Assembly: GCA_021781515.1 (NCBI GenBank) | Contig: JAJXWR010000002.1 | Coordinates: 1 to 64,000 of the forward strand | Direction: 5' to 3' | Source: Pseudomonadota bacterium | Lineage (GTDB): Bacteria; Pseudomonadota; Gammaproteobacteria; Pseudomonadales; Moraxellaceae | DNA length: 64,000 nt | Shown here: piece by piece, positions 53,680-63,846 of the stretch | Numbering within the stretch: the first letter of the stretch is position 1 | Layout of the letters: each line of letters opens with the position of its first letter | The notes under the pieces: generated by a model | Database searches by the model: none | Told to the model about the DNA's origin: nothing | The model's input: the letters and a program-made list of their open reading frames with translations, nothing else | Program-made: the position numbers and the translations under genes

Positions 53680-54754
53680 CACTACACCCTCGCAACTCAG
53701 CTCTAGGGACACGGCCAAGAACCTGAAAGTAGGTTCCCTTTAATCCACAGGAACAGTCATCTTCACCAACGATGCAACCTAAGTCTTCAGTAAGAATTGC
53801 GAAACCTGGATAACTGCGCGGCAACAAGGATATCAGTTGAATAAGTCCCGTGCCTCCTTTTGGCAATATCGAAAAGTCTTGATCATTGCGAATGAGAATT
53901 TCTGAAAAACTTGAAGCATGTAAATATCCTTCATGGCATTCAACAAAAATCGAACCCGTTTGTTCAACCATTCCGTAGTAGTTATGAATAGAGTGTAATC
54001 CTGTCAGTTCACGCAATACTTCCTTAAACTGCCTATGTTCTACCGCTTCATCCTGCATTTTTTTCCAACCACCACCATGCAAAAGAATGCCTTGATTCAT
54101 CGAAACCCTCAGACCTTGCTTAAGCATTGGCTGAACCCAGTATTTCCATATCATAAAAGTAAAACCAAATAAAAAAATCCTCTGCCCCTCATATTTCTTA
54201 AGAAAGCGCTGTACACGATCGAAAGACAACTTCATATCCGCATCCAATGCAAACTCAATCGGCCGACCAAAAAGTTGAAACCCCCGAATAGCCGCTGCTC
54301 GGGCAGAAAACATGTGCGGATTTTCCAGGACATCTGCCGAATCAATGATCAACATGGGTAAACGGCTTTTACCAATCAATGCGCCCATGATATGATTCAG
54401 AACCTTAGTTTGCAGCAACGCCGTTTCTCGATCGAGAAAAATTTTTGACACTTGCTGGCCTGTGGTTCCAGAAGAGGTCATCGTCTTGACAATCTGTCCA
54501 CGGTCAATGCTCATAAGTTCCATTTCTTTGAACATGCGTACGGGGATAAATGGAATCCGCTCCAATGTTGCCGCATCAAACGATGCATCTGTAAATACTT
54601 TATCCACAACCAGACGATAAGCACGACATGCCAACATATGATGTGCATGCAACTCCTGACAAACCGCAGTCATTATCTGACGCTTTTCTTGTCGACCTAG
54701 TGCAAAGGCTGGCAGCGAAAAAAGAGGCGACCAATCTATTGGATTCGTGTTCAT
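53660..54754 (-). CDS. LuxE-like acyl-protein synthetase
   Basis: FKEMELMSIDRGQIVKTMTSSGTTGQQVSKIFLDRETALLQTKVL; IHNYYGMVEQTGSIFVECHEGYLH; LGRVPRAELRGCSD. Confidence 0.9.
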   Translation of the reverse strand: MNTNPIDWSPLFSLPAFALGRQEKRQIMTAVCQELHAHHMLACRAYRLVVDKVFTDASFDAATLERIPFIPVRMFKEMELMSIDRGQIVKTMTSSGTTGQQVSKIFLDRETALLQTKVLNHIMGALIGKSRLPMLIIDSADVLENPHMFSARAAAIRGFQLFGRPIEFALDADMKLSFDRVQRFLKKYEGQRIFLFGFTFMIWKYWVQPMLKQGLRVSMNQGILLHGGGWKKMQDEAVEHRQFKEVLRELTGLHSIHNYYGMVEQTGSIFVECHEGYLHASSFSEILIRNDQDFSILPKGGTGLIQLISLLPRSYPGFAILTEDLGCIVGEDDCSCGLKGTYFQVLGRVPRAELRGCSDVHATF

Positions 54755-56196
54755 CAGCTCCTATCCGTGCTTAATTCTGCATAAAGAATCTTTCCGGACT
54801 CATTCCGTGGAATAGCATTAATGTGAATTACCTGAAAAACCGAGTTATGGATAGCGAGATGTTCTGCAACGTTAATCAGCATCTGTCTATGTTCATGCGC
54901 CAACGCCGTCGTATAAATCTGAATCTGATTATCATTGCCCACAGTAGCACATTCATATCCTAGAGAACCCAGGAGCGCATCAATATCCGCAAGATTAATT
55001 CGGTTACCAAAAATTTTAACAAATCTTTTTTTGCGACCGACAATAAAATAAAAGCCATCCTCGTCTCGATAAGCCATATCCCCCGTTCTCAGGTGACCTA
55101 GGTTAAGATCCGGGAGATTGAGATCGTCAACACTTGCTGCCGTGCCTAGTGAGACATTCGCTCCAGAATAACAAAGTTCGCCCTTAACATGCGCACTCTC
55201 AATACAATGCCCTTCTTCATCTTCAAGCCAGAAACTTCCACCTGGTATAGCCAAACCGATACTACCAGCCTTTGTTAAAACAGCATCACACGGCAAAACA
55301 GCCATACGTGCAGTCGCTTCAACTTGACCGTACATGCAGTAGAAGCGAATATTCCGATCCCGACACAACAAGGCAAATTTTTTTACCAAATCAATGTGCA
55401 GAGCCCCTCCCGCCTGGGTCATCACACGCAAAGAAGGAAGCGTCATTCGCTCAAAGCGTAATCGATCTAACATCTCATAGGTATAGGGCACTCCGGCAAA
55501 GGAAGTCACTGCTGCATTTTTCATAAGTGCCCAAAAAGATTTTTCCATGAGCGAAGCTTCATTTAAGACAATCGAACAACCCTGACTTAAATGAGTATTC
55601 AAAACAGACAAACCATAAGTATAGTGCATGGGTAAGGTTGTGACAGGACGATCCGAAGGCTGAATATTCAGAATATCGCAAATGGCAGCCGTATTGGCAT
55701 GGAGATTCTCGTATGACTGTCTCACAAATACGGGACTGCCTGTGCTGCCTGAGGTGGTCATTAACAAGGCCAGTTCTTCGGCGATTGGGTAGCTTGCCAC
55801 TTCCTCTGAAACCAACAATTGATAGCCATGAATCCCCACAGATAACCTATGAAATCCATGAGGACAATCATTACTATCAGGCAGCCATATATACTTTGGT
55901 CTATATGCAAAGAGCAATCGAAAAAAATACTCTTTTTGAATCCTGTCGCTTAATAAAACAGGAACACAACGAGCACGTAGAGCTGCAATATAACCAATGA
56001 CTGAAGCTATTGAGTTACGGCATGATAAAAATACCAGAGTTCTTTTAGAAAGGACATTTTTCAAGCTGTCAGAAAGGTGCAATAATTGTCTATAGGTTAT
56101 ATTTTCTACACCATCCAATAACGCAATTCTTGCATCAAACTTATCTAACTCATCAAAAAAAAAAGAACCGCTAAAATTACTCATTGATAAAAACAT
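54754..56196 (-). CDS. AMP-dependent acyl/aryl synthetase-ligase
   Basis: ELALLMTTSGSTGSPVFVRQSYENLHANTAAI; FYCMYGQVEATARMA; YRDEDGFYFIVGRKKRFVKIFGNRINLADID. Confidence 0.93.
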   Translation of the reverse strand: MFLSMSNFSGSFFFDELDKFDARIALLDGVENITYRQLLHLSDSLKNVLSKRTLVFLSCRNSIASVIGYIAALRARCVPVLLSDRIQKEYFFRLLFAYRPKYIWLPDSNDCPHGFHRLSVGIHGYQLLVSEEVASYPIAEELALLMTTSGSTGSPVFVRQSYENLHANTAAICDILNIQPSDRPVTTLPMHYTYGLSVLNTHLSQGCSIVLNEASLMEKSFWALMKNAAVTSFAGVPYTYEMLDRLRFERMTLPSLRVMTQAGGALHIDLVKKFALLCRDRNIRFYCMYGQVEATARMAVLPCDAVLTKAGSIGLAIPGGSFWLEDEEGHCIESAHVKGELCYSGANVSLGTAASVDDLNLPDLNLGHLRTGDMAYRDEDGFYFIVGRKKRFVKIFGNRINLADIDALLGSLGYECATVGNDNQIQIYTTALAHEHRQMLINVAEHLAIHNSVFQVIHINAIPRNESGKILYAELSTDRS

Positions 56197-56425
56197 TATA
56201 TTTCCTGAGTATATCAATGCCTTTTGTATAAGAACCAAAATCTACAATATCGTCAGTTTCAAGCACAATATTAAAAGAGTCTTCAATTGCTGTAATCATC
56301 CCCATATGGCCCACAGAATCCCACTGAGGAACACATTGATACACAAACTGATCCGTGAGTTGTTCCTGGCCAACTCCAAAACAATCCATAAAAACACGGT
56401 TGTAAACCTGTAATTTATTCATCAT
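56177..56425 (-). CDS. acyl carrier protein
   Basis: 82 aa; QCVPQWDSVGHMGMITAIEDSFNIVLETDDIVDFGSYTKGIDIL contains the DSxGHM phosphopantetheine serine context. Confidence 0.9.
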   Translation of the reverse strand: MMNKLQVYNRVFMDCFGVGQEQLTDQFVYQCVPQWDSVGHMGMITAIEDSFNIVLETDDIVDFGSYTKGIDILRKYNVFINE

Positions 56426-56960
56426 GTTTCCTTATGATTTATTTACAAAATAACCCGTTTATCCATACCAGCCCTCATTGGTCGCCCAGGGCAATCATAC
56501 CAAGATGTCTATCATGTAAGGATTTAAACTCTTCCAACCCATTGAGTCAATTCCAATTGACATCCATTCTTCAATCTATGCCCCCATGCCTGCATAGCAA
56601 ATATTTCCTATTTTAACCTCAGTAATAGAATTACATGTAAACACTAGATTCTCATCAAGATAATTGCGATCCGTAACGACAACATGCGTCGTTATGGCAC
56701 ACCATTGACTCAATTAATCTAAAATAAAGTAATACTAACCAGCATAAAAGACAGACAATATTCATTTTTGCCTGATCTTGACTGCATCGCCTTAATATTT
56801 TTCAGAGTGCCTGTGCAAAAAATATTGTGCAAATATTCAAAATCAAAATAATAAAATTCACTCAAACAACCAGAAACATTTGTTTCAACACAAACCGACT
56901 CAATAATATTTATAATAATTTCAAAAACAATTTTACCTAACAGAAGAAATGGTCGTCAAA

Positions 56961-57956
56961 TCAAGACAGTACCGTATTCGTTTTACTACCATCCAGAAAG
57001 CTCAGCACAGCACTTCCAATCCCACTACCTACTAAACCATAATATTCAAGCAAATACCGATAATCCGCAGTAACACCATACTGATCAGGCAACCCCAATC
57101 TGAGTAATGGTGGGGCCGCAGCATACAGGGATCGATGCTCTGCAACAGCGCTTCCAAGTCCGCCAATCACGCTATGCTCCTCCACAGTCACTACAAGCTT
57201 TGAATGAGAATAACACTGTTCTAGTGCGTTACCATCTAATGGCTTTACTGTATGCATATTCCAAACTGAAACAGACACATTTTTCTCTTCAAGCAACTTT
57301 GCCGCAAGCAGTGCTTCATGCACCATGGAACCATGTGCAATAATAGAAACATCCGTACCTGTCCTTAGTTGTATGGCTTGACCAATGCTGAAATCATAAT
57401 CTGCACTATAGACGATTGGTGTATTGATGCTACCTGTCAAGCGAATATACACAGGCCCTTCGTGCGCAGCCGCTGCATAAACCACTTTCAGGATTTCAGC
57501 ACAGTCAGCTGGTGCAATCACCGTCAGATTAGGGATTGAACGTATGACGGCCAAATCTTCAGTCCCATAATGCGAGTTTCCAAGAAAACCCATGGCCAGG
57601 CCGGAGCCAATAGCAACCGCCTTGACATTCATCTGCATATAACCCATGTTCATACGAATCTGTTCACAGGCGCGCATCGCAATAAATGGGGCAAATGAAG
57701 TTGCAAATGGGACGAAACCTTCCTTAGCCAATCCCGCCGCCACACCGATCATATTCTGCTCGGCAATTCCTGTGTTTATAAACTGTTCAGGATAGGCCGC
57801 AGCAAACCGGTCTAACCCTGAGGACTTACCCAGATCTGCTGATAACACCATCAAATTGGATAAATTTTCTGCCAATGCCAGAATGGACTGTCCAAACATC
57901 GCCCGCGAACCCAAGCGAGACCACTGTCGCACACTGCTTGGGTTTATGTCGAGCAT
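56961..57956 (-). CDS. transketolase, C-terminal subunit
   Basis: MVLSADLGKSSGLDRFAAAYPEQFINTGIAEQNMIGVAAGLAKEGFVPFATSFAPFIAMRACEQIR. Confidence 0.95.
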   Translation of the reverse strand: MLDINPSSVRQWSRLGSRAMFGQSILALAENLSNLMVLSADLGKSSGLDRFAAAYPEQFINTGIAEQNMIGVAAGLAKEGFVPFATSFAPFIAMRACEQIRMNMGYMQMNVKAVAIGSGLAMGFLGNSHYGTEDLAVIRSIPNLTVIAPADCAEILKVVYAAAAHEGPVYIRLTGSINTPIVYSADYDFSIGQAIQLRTGTDVSIIAHGSMVHEALLAAKLLEEKNVSVSVWNMHTVKPLDGNALEQCYSHSKLVVTVEEHSVIGGLGSAVAEHRSLYAAAPPLLRLGLPDQYGVTADYRYLLEYYGLVGSGIGSAVLSFLDGSKTNTVLS

Positions 57957-58774
57957 GAGGTTTTTCCATCTAATTCCATCACAGCCTGTTCATACCAATT
58001 TTTGGTCAACCGAGCATGATGCCAATCATTATTGTTCTCCATAAATGAAATTCCTTTTCCCTTAACAGTGCGTGCGATCACCACATGTGGCTGATCTGCC
58101 AATGTACATGAACAAAATGCCTGATACAAATTATCAATGTCGTGACCATCCACTTCCTGGACGTGCCAACCAAATTGTCGCCACCGATCGGCCATGTTTT
58201 TCAAATTAATGACACGTTCGGTTTTGCCGTCGCTTTGATAGCCATTCATATCAACAATGGCCGTTAAATTATCGAGTTGGTATTGAGCTGCAAGCATCAT
58301 TGCCTCCCATACCGCTCCCTCGTTACACTCACCATCGCCCAGCAAAACATAAATATGGTACGCTTGCCTGTGGCGTTTTGCCGCCAGTGCCACGCCAACG
58401 GCCATTGAAAGCCCATGCCCCAGACTGCCATTTGAGGACTCAATACCAAACTCCATATTCATCACGGGATGAGCGATTAGATCACTTTCATTCTGTAAAA
58501 ATGTCTTGAGTTTTTCAGCCGAGATAAAGCCCACTGCATGCAAGGCAGAAAAGTACCCCAAAACTCCGTGCCCCTTGCTCAAAATATATCGATCACGATC
58601 TGTCCAGCGTGGGTTTTTCGGATCCAGCCGCATAATAGCGCCAAAGAGAATCGCATTAATTTCAACCATCGATAATCCGCCACCCAAATGCGCACTCATG
58701 TTGCATTGATGGCTCATCTCGATAATCATGCGTCGCATCCGCAAAGCAAATGCCCTGATTTTTTGTGCATCCAT
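57944..58774 (-). CDS. transketolase, N-terminal (ThDP-binding) subunit
   Basis: YILSKGHGVLGYFSALHAVGFIS; GSLGHGLSMAVGVALAAKRHRQAYHIYVLLGDGECNEGAVWEAMMLAAQYQLDNLTAIVDMNGYQSDG. Confidence 0.95.
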   Translation of the reverse strand: MDAQKIRAFALRMRRMIIEMSHQCNMSAHLGGGLSMVEINAILFGAIMRLDPKNPRWTDRDRYILSKGHGVLGYFSALHAVGFISAEKLKTFLQNESDLIAHPVMNMEFGIESSNGSLGHGLSMAVGVALAAKRHRQAYHIYVLLGDGECNEGAVWEAMMLAAQYQLDNLTAIVDMNGYQSDGKTERVINLKNMADRWRQFGWHVQEVDGHDIDNLYQAFCSCTLADQPHVVIARTVKGKGISFMENNNDWHHARLTKNWYEQAVMELDGKTSCST

Positions 58775-58783
58775 CGCTATTCC

Positions 58784-59536
58784 TTAAAAGAATTGCCCAC
58801 CATCCACCCGTATAATCTGCCCGTTTATATATGAAGACAGATCGCTTGCCAGAAAAAGCGCTACTTTCGCAATTTCTTCAGGCTGAGCACACCGATGCAC
58901 GGAAGTTCGAGCCACTATCTTTTCAATAACCGTTGGATCCATATGATCCAGCATTTTCGTGTCTGTGACATTTGGGGCAATCGCATTCACGCGAATATTG
59001 AAACTGGCCAGTTCAGCTGCAATAACCCGTGTTGCATGATTCAATGCCGCTTTGCTTGCACCATAAGCCAAGGAACCAGGATCTGCACATAAACCTGCCA
59101 TCGAACTGATATTAATAATACTTCCCGAGCGACGTCGAGCCATCTGTCTCGAAACATTCTGAATAAGCGCAATTTGGGCAAAAAAATTAACATCAAAAAC
59201 CATCCTCAGTTCCTTTAACGAGGTCATATGTAATAAAGAACCTTGGGCAACAGCGGCATTGTTAACCAGAATATCAATGGGCGTTTGACGTACGTTAATT
59301 TCCTGTAAAGCCAACTTGCACGCCTCAGAGTCCGTTAAATCAAAACAAACTGAACGAATGGATCGACCCGTTCGATCTGACAACTCCCGAATCCATTGTT
59401 CAAAGGCCTCATCCGTCTGACGCACACACGCATAAATATCAGCACCCTGCTCCGCAAAAACCTGCACGAGCGAACGTCCGATCCCTCCATGACTCCCGGT
59501 AATCATGGCCACCTTACGGTTCAACATGAGTTGCAT
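58784..59536 (-). CDS. short-chain dehydrogenase/reductase
   Basis: RKVAMITGSHGGIGRSLVQVFAEQGADIYACVRQ; YGASKAALNHATRVIAAELASFNIRVNAIAPNVTDT; YINGQIIRVDGG. Confidence 0.94.
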   Translation of the reverse strand: MQLMLNRKVAMITGSHGGIGRSLVQVFAEQGADIYACVRQTDEAFEQWIRELSDRTGRSIRSVCFDLTDSEACKLALQEINVRQTPIDILVNNAAVAQGSLLHMTSLKELRMVFDVNFFAQIALIQNVSRQMARRRSGSIINISSMAGLCADPGSLAYGASKAALNHATRVIAAELASFNIRVNAIAPNVTDTKMLDHMDPTVIEKIVARTSVHRCAQPEEIAKVALFLASDLSSYINGQIIRVDGGQFF

Positions 59537-59993
59537 CTTTTTCTCCATCATAAAGACGATCGATGGGCCCACGGCTGAGGACCTCTTCAAGAAGACTCAG
59601 ATCCCCGGGAAATACATCATTCCCCGTTGGAAACAAGGGCAACCCAGTTAACCCAAGCCTTTGCAAAACTTCAGTTTTTCCGTAATACCAACACAACAGA
59701 TTTTGCACAAACAAGGCACTGAGCCGCACATGTTTTATGCTGACTTTTCGAAATACAGCCATCGAATCCGCTTGGTCCAACTCAACAAAGGGGCATGTGT
59801 ATTGCAGATTCGCAACCTCATCAAGAGCGTCCACAAACTTCAAGAGTTCACTTATCCACTGAATGTAAGAAGCATATTCGATCCATTCCCGGACAACCGC
59901 AGAATTTTCAACTGCAGTCTCGGGAAGAAGCATAGCGATCAACCTGGAAAACACACGCTGTTCATGGATTGAAATCTGATACTCCATACGCAA
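59514..59993 (-). CDS. possible gluconate 2-dehydrogenase subunit 3-like small subunit of GMC oxidoreductase
   Basis: Immediately upstream-paired with the GMC gene; CPFVELDQADSMAVFRKV...LFVQNLLCWYYGKTEVLQRLGLTGLPLFPTGNDV fits the small-subunit pattern. Confidence 0.5.
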   Translation of the reverse strand: MRMEYQISIHEQRVFSRLIAMLLPETAVENSAVVREWIEYASYIQWISELLKFVDALDEVANLQYTCPFVELDQADSMAVFRKVSIKHVRLSALFVQNLLCWYYGKTEVLQRLGLTGLPLFPTGNDVFPGDLSLLEEVLSRGPIDRLYDGEKDATHVEP

Positions 59994-59999
59994 ATTGCC

Positions 60000-61616
60000 C
60001 TATAAGATTTTATTCAGGTGTTTTTTAATCGCATCGGCAAGATACAGACTGATTGCCTGCAAGGTTGATGCCGGGTTCACCGCTCCAGAGGTTACAAAGA
60101 CACTACTGTCCACCACAAACAGATTGGGAACATCATGCGTTTGTCCGATCACGTTAACAACCGATGCCTGTGGATCCATACCCATGCGTGTCGTGCCCAT
60201 CAAATGCCAACCCGAATTTCGAACCGGACCTTGGGCAAATACTTTATATGCTCCAGCAGCATTCAACACTTCTTTGGCTCGCTCCAATCCATGAGCTAGC
60301 ATTTTCTTCGTGTTTTCGCTTAGCCGATAATGAATTTCAGGAACAGGAATACCAAAAGCATCCACCTGCTGCTTATCCAGGGTCACCCGATTATTTTCAT
60401 CTGGAAGATCTTCGGTAATCACCGCAATTCCGAAATTGTGTCCCAGACGTTGTTGAATCGACTGAAGTTGATTTTGTCCCCAGGGAATCTCACGCCGATA
60501 CACCCCTGACAGCGCAATTTCAACCGGATTCGAACCACGAAGCACATGCAGGGTATAACCGCGTACAAAATCTCTGGCCGTATCCGTTTCATAAAACTGA
60601 TGGCTATAGATGCAACATCCCTGAGGGCCACGATGTCCTTGTAGATCCGGCTCAAAGAGCCCTTCGACATACCCTAAAGGATGGAGCATCAAATTCTTGC
60701 CGACCAGACCTGAACGGTTCGCCAGTCCCTCCGGAAACTGAGAAGACACTGAATTTAACAACAATCGTGGTGTACCCACTCCATTGCACGCCAAAACGAC
60801 CATTCGTGCACGTTGGTGATGTTCCACACCTTGATCATCAAAATATAATACCCCATTCACTCGACCCTGTTTATTCAAAGTAATCTGATGCACCCGAGCA
60901 TGCGTCCTGAGTTGCACGCCACGCTGCAACGCTGTTGGCCAATAACTGATATCCACACTGGATTTAGCCCCTTGCGGACACCCCGTATTACAAGGACCTA
61001 AATTAATACATGGGGATCGACCTCGATAAGGTCGAGTAATGATCGCCGAATACGATGGCCACCAATGCCACCCCAATTGATTGAATGCGTGCGCCAGCAA
61101 TTCCCCCCCTCTTCCCAACGGAATCGGAGGTAATAAATCCTGAATTAATGGATAGGCAGGGTCACCGGAAAGACCCGACACACCCATCATACGGTCATTG
61201 ATCGAAAAATAGGGTTCCAGATCGTCGTAACCTAAGGGCCAGTCTTCAGCGACTCCATCCAAAGAACGTACTTTAAAATCCGAAGGGTGGAAGCGAGGAA
61301 AATGGCCACTGAATAAAATGGTGCTACCTCCCACGGCATTGAAATTAGCAATTGCAATCGGCGAATCCTGATCATTAATTGGGTAATCCGCCCGCAACTG
61401 ACGCACATTCGGCGAAGGATGCGCATGGTGCCACTTGGATCGTTCCCAGTCGGACCGGGTGGATGGATAGCGAGTCGCATCCATCCAATCCCCTTGCTCC
61501 ATACACAAAATATTCAGGCCTGAATCACTCATTCTCCACGCAAACGCCGCCCCCGCCGCTCCAGCACCGACAATGAGCACATCAACTTCATCTGTCATAA
61601 GCGCACAATGTGCCAT
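60000..61616 (-). CDS. GMC family oxidoreductase
   Basis: DEVDVLIVGAGAAGAAFAWRMSDSGLNILCMEQG; FNAVGGSTILFSGHFPRF; NSGWHLMGTTRMGMDPQASVVNVIGQTHDVPNLFVVDSSVFVTSGAVNPASTLQAISLYLAD. Confidence 0.94.
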   Translation of the reverse strand: MAHCALMTDEVDVLIVGAGAAGAAFAWRMSDSGLNILCMEQGDWMDATRYPSTRSDWERSKWHHAHPSPNVRQLRADYPINDQDSPIAIANFNAVGGSTILFSGHFPRFHPSDFKVRSLDGVAEDWPLGYDDLEPYFSINDRMMGVSGLSGDPAYPLIQDLLPPIPLGRGGELLAHAFNQLGWHWWPSYSAIITRPYRGRSPCINLGPCNTGCPQGAKSSVDISYWPTALQRGVQLRTHARVHQITLNKQGRVNGVLYFDDQGVEHHQRARMVVLACNGVGTPRLLLNSVSSQFPEGLANRSGLVGKNLMLHPLGYVEGLFEPDLQGHRGPQGCCIYSHQFYETDTARDFVRGYTLHVLRGSNPVEIALSGVYRREIPWGQNQLQSIQQRLGHNFGIAVITEDLPDENNRVTLDKQQVDAFGIPVPEIHYRLSENTKKMLAHGLERAKEVLNAAGAYKVFAQGPVRNSGWHLMGTTRMGMDPQASVVNVIGQTHDVPNLFVVDSSVFVTSGAVNPASTLQAISLYLADAIKKHLNKIL

Positions 61617-61652
61617 GGCATGTAAAAAACTCCAATTTTATTATTCGACTAA

Positions 61653-62105
61653 CTAACCCACCAGCTAAAGCTGGTGGGTTAGTATTACGGAATGATAGTC
61701 CGGATACGCATCGGCTAAACGACGCATCCTACTCAGGTTCCAGCTTGAATTCATCATTCGGATTCGATTCAAAGTAAGGATCCAAATATTCCCGGATCAT
61801 CTCCCCCATCATCTGACCTACCGTCGCACAAAAATACCCCTTGGCCCAAAAGTGCCACCCCCTGTACCTTTTCTTTATGTGCGGTATCTTAATCCTGCGG
61901 ACAACTCAGCAAAATATGCAGGGGATCCTTGGGCTCATTACCCCTTTCTCAATCCTGAATCTCACACGTCTCACGGACCAACTCCCTTATCCGCTCCGCA
62001 ACCTCGCCCCTCAAAACTTCTTAACGATACTTCGTTACCCACACAAAACGGTACTCAAGCTGAAACACCGATCGCCGCTAAAGCCGGTGGTTTAACCCTT
62101 ATGTT
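61653..62105 (-). mobile_element. degenerate IS200/IS605-type element (TnpA Y1 transposase remnant)
   Basis: Perfect 13-bp hairpin CTAACCCACCAGC-TAAA-GCTGGTGGGTTAG (61653-61682); minus-strand fragments HFWAKGYFCATVGQMMGEMIREYLDPYFESNPNDEFKLEPE* (stop near 61729) and FQLEYRFVWVTKYR*EVLRGEVAERIRELVRET with stops/frameshifts; second TTTAGC hairpin-like end near 62070-62095. Confidence 0.8.
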
Positions 62106-62209
62106 GGAAAATCACTACGCAACAGACAGATCAACCGATTAAACAAACAATCCTCATTAATTTCCTGATTTCAATTAATGTCACCAGCAAGACATCGCAA
62201 TATAATCAA

Positions 62210-63439
62210 TTAAGAAAGATCAGCAATACATGCACTAATCCGATCAATCACATCCAATTCAAGATCAGGATATATCGGTAAACACAGAACTTTTCTTGAT
62301 GCTTCCATGGCAACCGGAAGCAGATCCAGACGAGCAGAAGGAAGCCCCCGGTACATGGAAAATTCCGGAATCAATGGATAAAAATAGCGCCGGGGGTGTA
62401 TTTTTCTGTTTTTAAGCTGATGATATAATTCATCTCGACTTAAAGAATAAGCCTCTTCGACCAGGATTGGAAAATAGGAATAATTTGGAGTTCGCTCTCC
62501 AACACCTTTCAGACACGTTATGCCCTGAATTGCAGCCAGTCTCTGCCGATAGCGCTGATCAATAGTCCTACGTTTTTCAATGTAGGAATCAATATATTTT
62601 AATTGCATTAACCCCAGCGCTGCATTGAATTCGCTCATTTTTCCGTTGATCCCAGGAGCCACGACCGTTGTTTCATTCACAAAGCCAAAGTTTTTTAACT
62701 GATCAATACGATTTTTGGTTTTTCGGTCTGGACAAACAATCGCCCCCCCTTCAAAGGTATTAAAGATCTTAGTCGCATGAAAACTCAAAACAGACAGATC
62801 ACCATAGTTCAGAATACTTCCATGCGCATTATTCACGGCAAACGCATGAGCAGCATCATAGATTAAACGAAGATTATAAGTATCAGCGATCGTCTGCAAG
62901 GCATCAACATCACAAGGATGTCCATAGCAATGAACTGGCAAGATTGCCGTGGTCTGTGGCGTAATGGCCGCCTCAATTTTCCCGGGATCAAGATTCAAGG
63001 TATGTTGATCAATATCCACAAAAACGGGTTTAATTCCATTCCAGAGTAAAGCATGCGATGTTGCCACAAAAGAATAGGGCGTAGTAATCACTTCACCAGT
63101 AATGCGTAGTGCCTGCAGCGCAGTTACCAAGGCCAAAGTGCCGTTGGCAAAAAGACAGATATGTTCGACACCTAAATAAGAACACAAAGCCTCTTCAAAC
63201 TGCTGATGGAATGGCCCGGCATTAGTTAATTGGCGATTGTTCCAAATGGTTTCCAGCATGGGCAAAAATTCAGAAAATGGTGGCAATACCGGCTTTGTCA
63301 CGAGAATTTCTTCCTCGTTGACACTGTCAGTATATGAAATTGATCGATGCTGCTTCATGGGTATCACCCCTTCAGACTGGACGCGGATCACCGAAACAGG
63401 ATTGCCATTAAAAGTTTTATATTTCATACTGACTGACAT
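62210..63439 (-). CDS. DegT/DnrJ/EryC1/StrS-type PLP aminotransferase
   Basis: AGPFHQQFEEALCSYLGVEHICLFANGTLALVTALQAL; PVHCYGHPCDVDALQTIADTYNLRLIYDAAHAF; LSFHATKIFNTFEGGAIVC. Start probably downstream, at MKQHRSISYTDS or nearby. Confidence 0.92.
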   Translation of the reverse strand: MSVSMKYKTFNGNPVSVIRVQSEGVIPMKQHRSISYTDSVNEEEILVTKPVLPPFSEFLPMLETIWNNRQLTNAGPFHQQFEEALCSYLGVEHICLFANGTLALVTALQALRITGEVITTPYSFVATSHALLWNGIKPVFVDIDQHTLNLDPGKIEAAITPQTTAILPVHCYGHPCDVDALQTIADTYNLRLIYDAAHAFAVNNAHGSILNYGDLSVLSFHATKIFNTFEGGAIVCPDRKTKNRIDQLKNFGFVNETTVVAPGINGKMSEFNAALGLMQLKYIDSYIEKRRTIDQRYRQRLAAIQGITCLKGVGERTPNYSYFPILVEEAYSLSRDELYHQLKNRKIHPRRYFYPLIPEFSMYRGLPSARLDLLPVAMEASRKVLCLPIYPDLELDVIDRISACIADLS

Positions 63440-63846
63440 TTAGTGTACCCTCGCAGTTGGCAGCGATAACGGCCTTGACCAGTTTATCTGCAAAAAAAAT
63501 GCCACAATGCGAACCGTACATCTCGAATATACACCCTATTCCCTGAGTATAGCTTTAATTCTATACGTTGCCTTGTTCAATACCTCTACACCCATGAACA
63601 AAACCGATGACCGTGGACGCCATTTATCTGCAACTGATTCATTCTTCAGGTGAAAATCCCACGGTATCGACTGGAACAGCGGACATTTTTCTAAATGATG
63701 CACCCCGAATCAGGGTTTTCAGGGTGGCACGGCAGCGTGCTCACTCCGACAGAGGCAGACGATCAACCATGTAAAGCGCAAAGAGCAAAAACTTATGCAG
63801 AGCTAACCCTGCCATTTACCCACAAAATGGCTATTCCAGCAGCCTA

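Noticed and set aside
51974-56425. Bioluminescence (lux) operon
   Set aside because: LuxC- and LuxE-like proteins are present, but no luciferase LuxA/LuxB or LuxD homolog is seen; the context is ACP, AMP ligase and transketolase.
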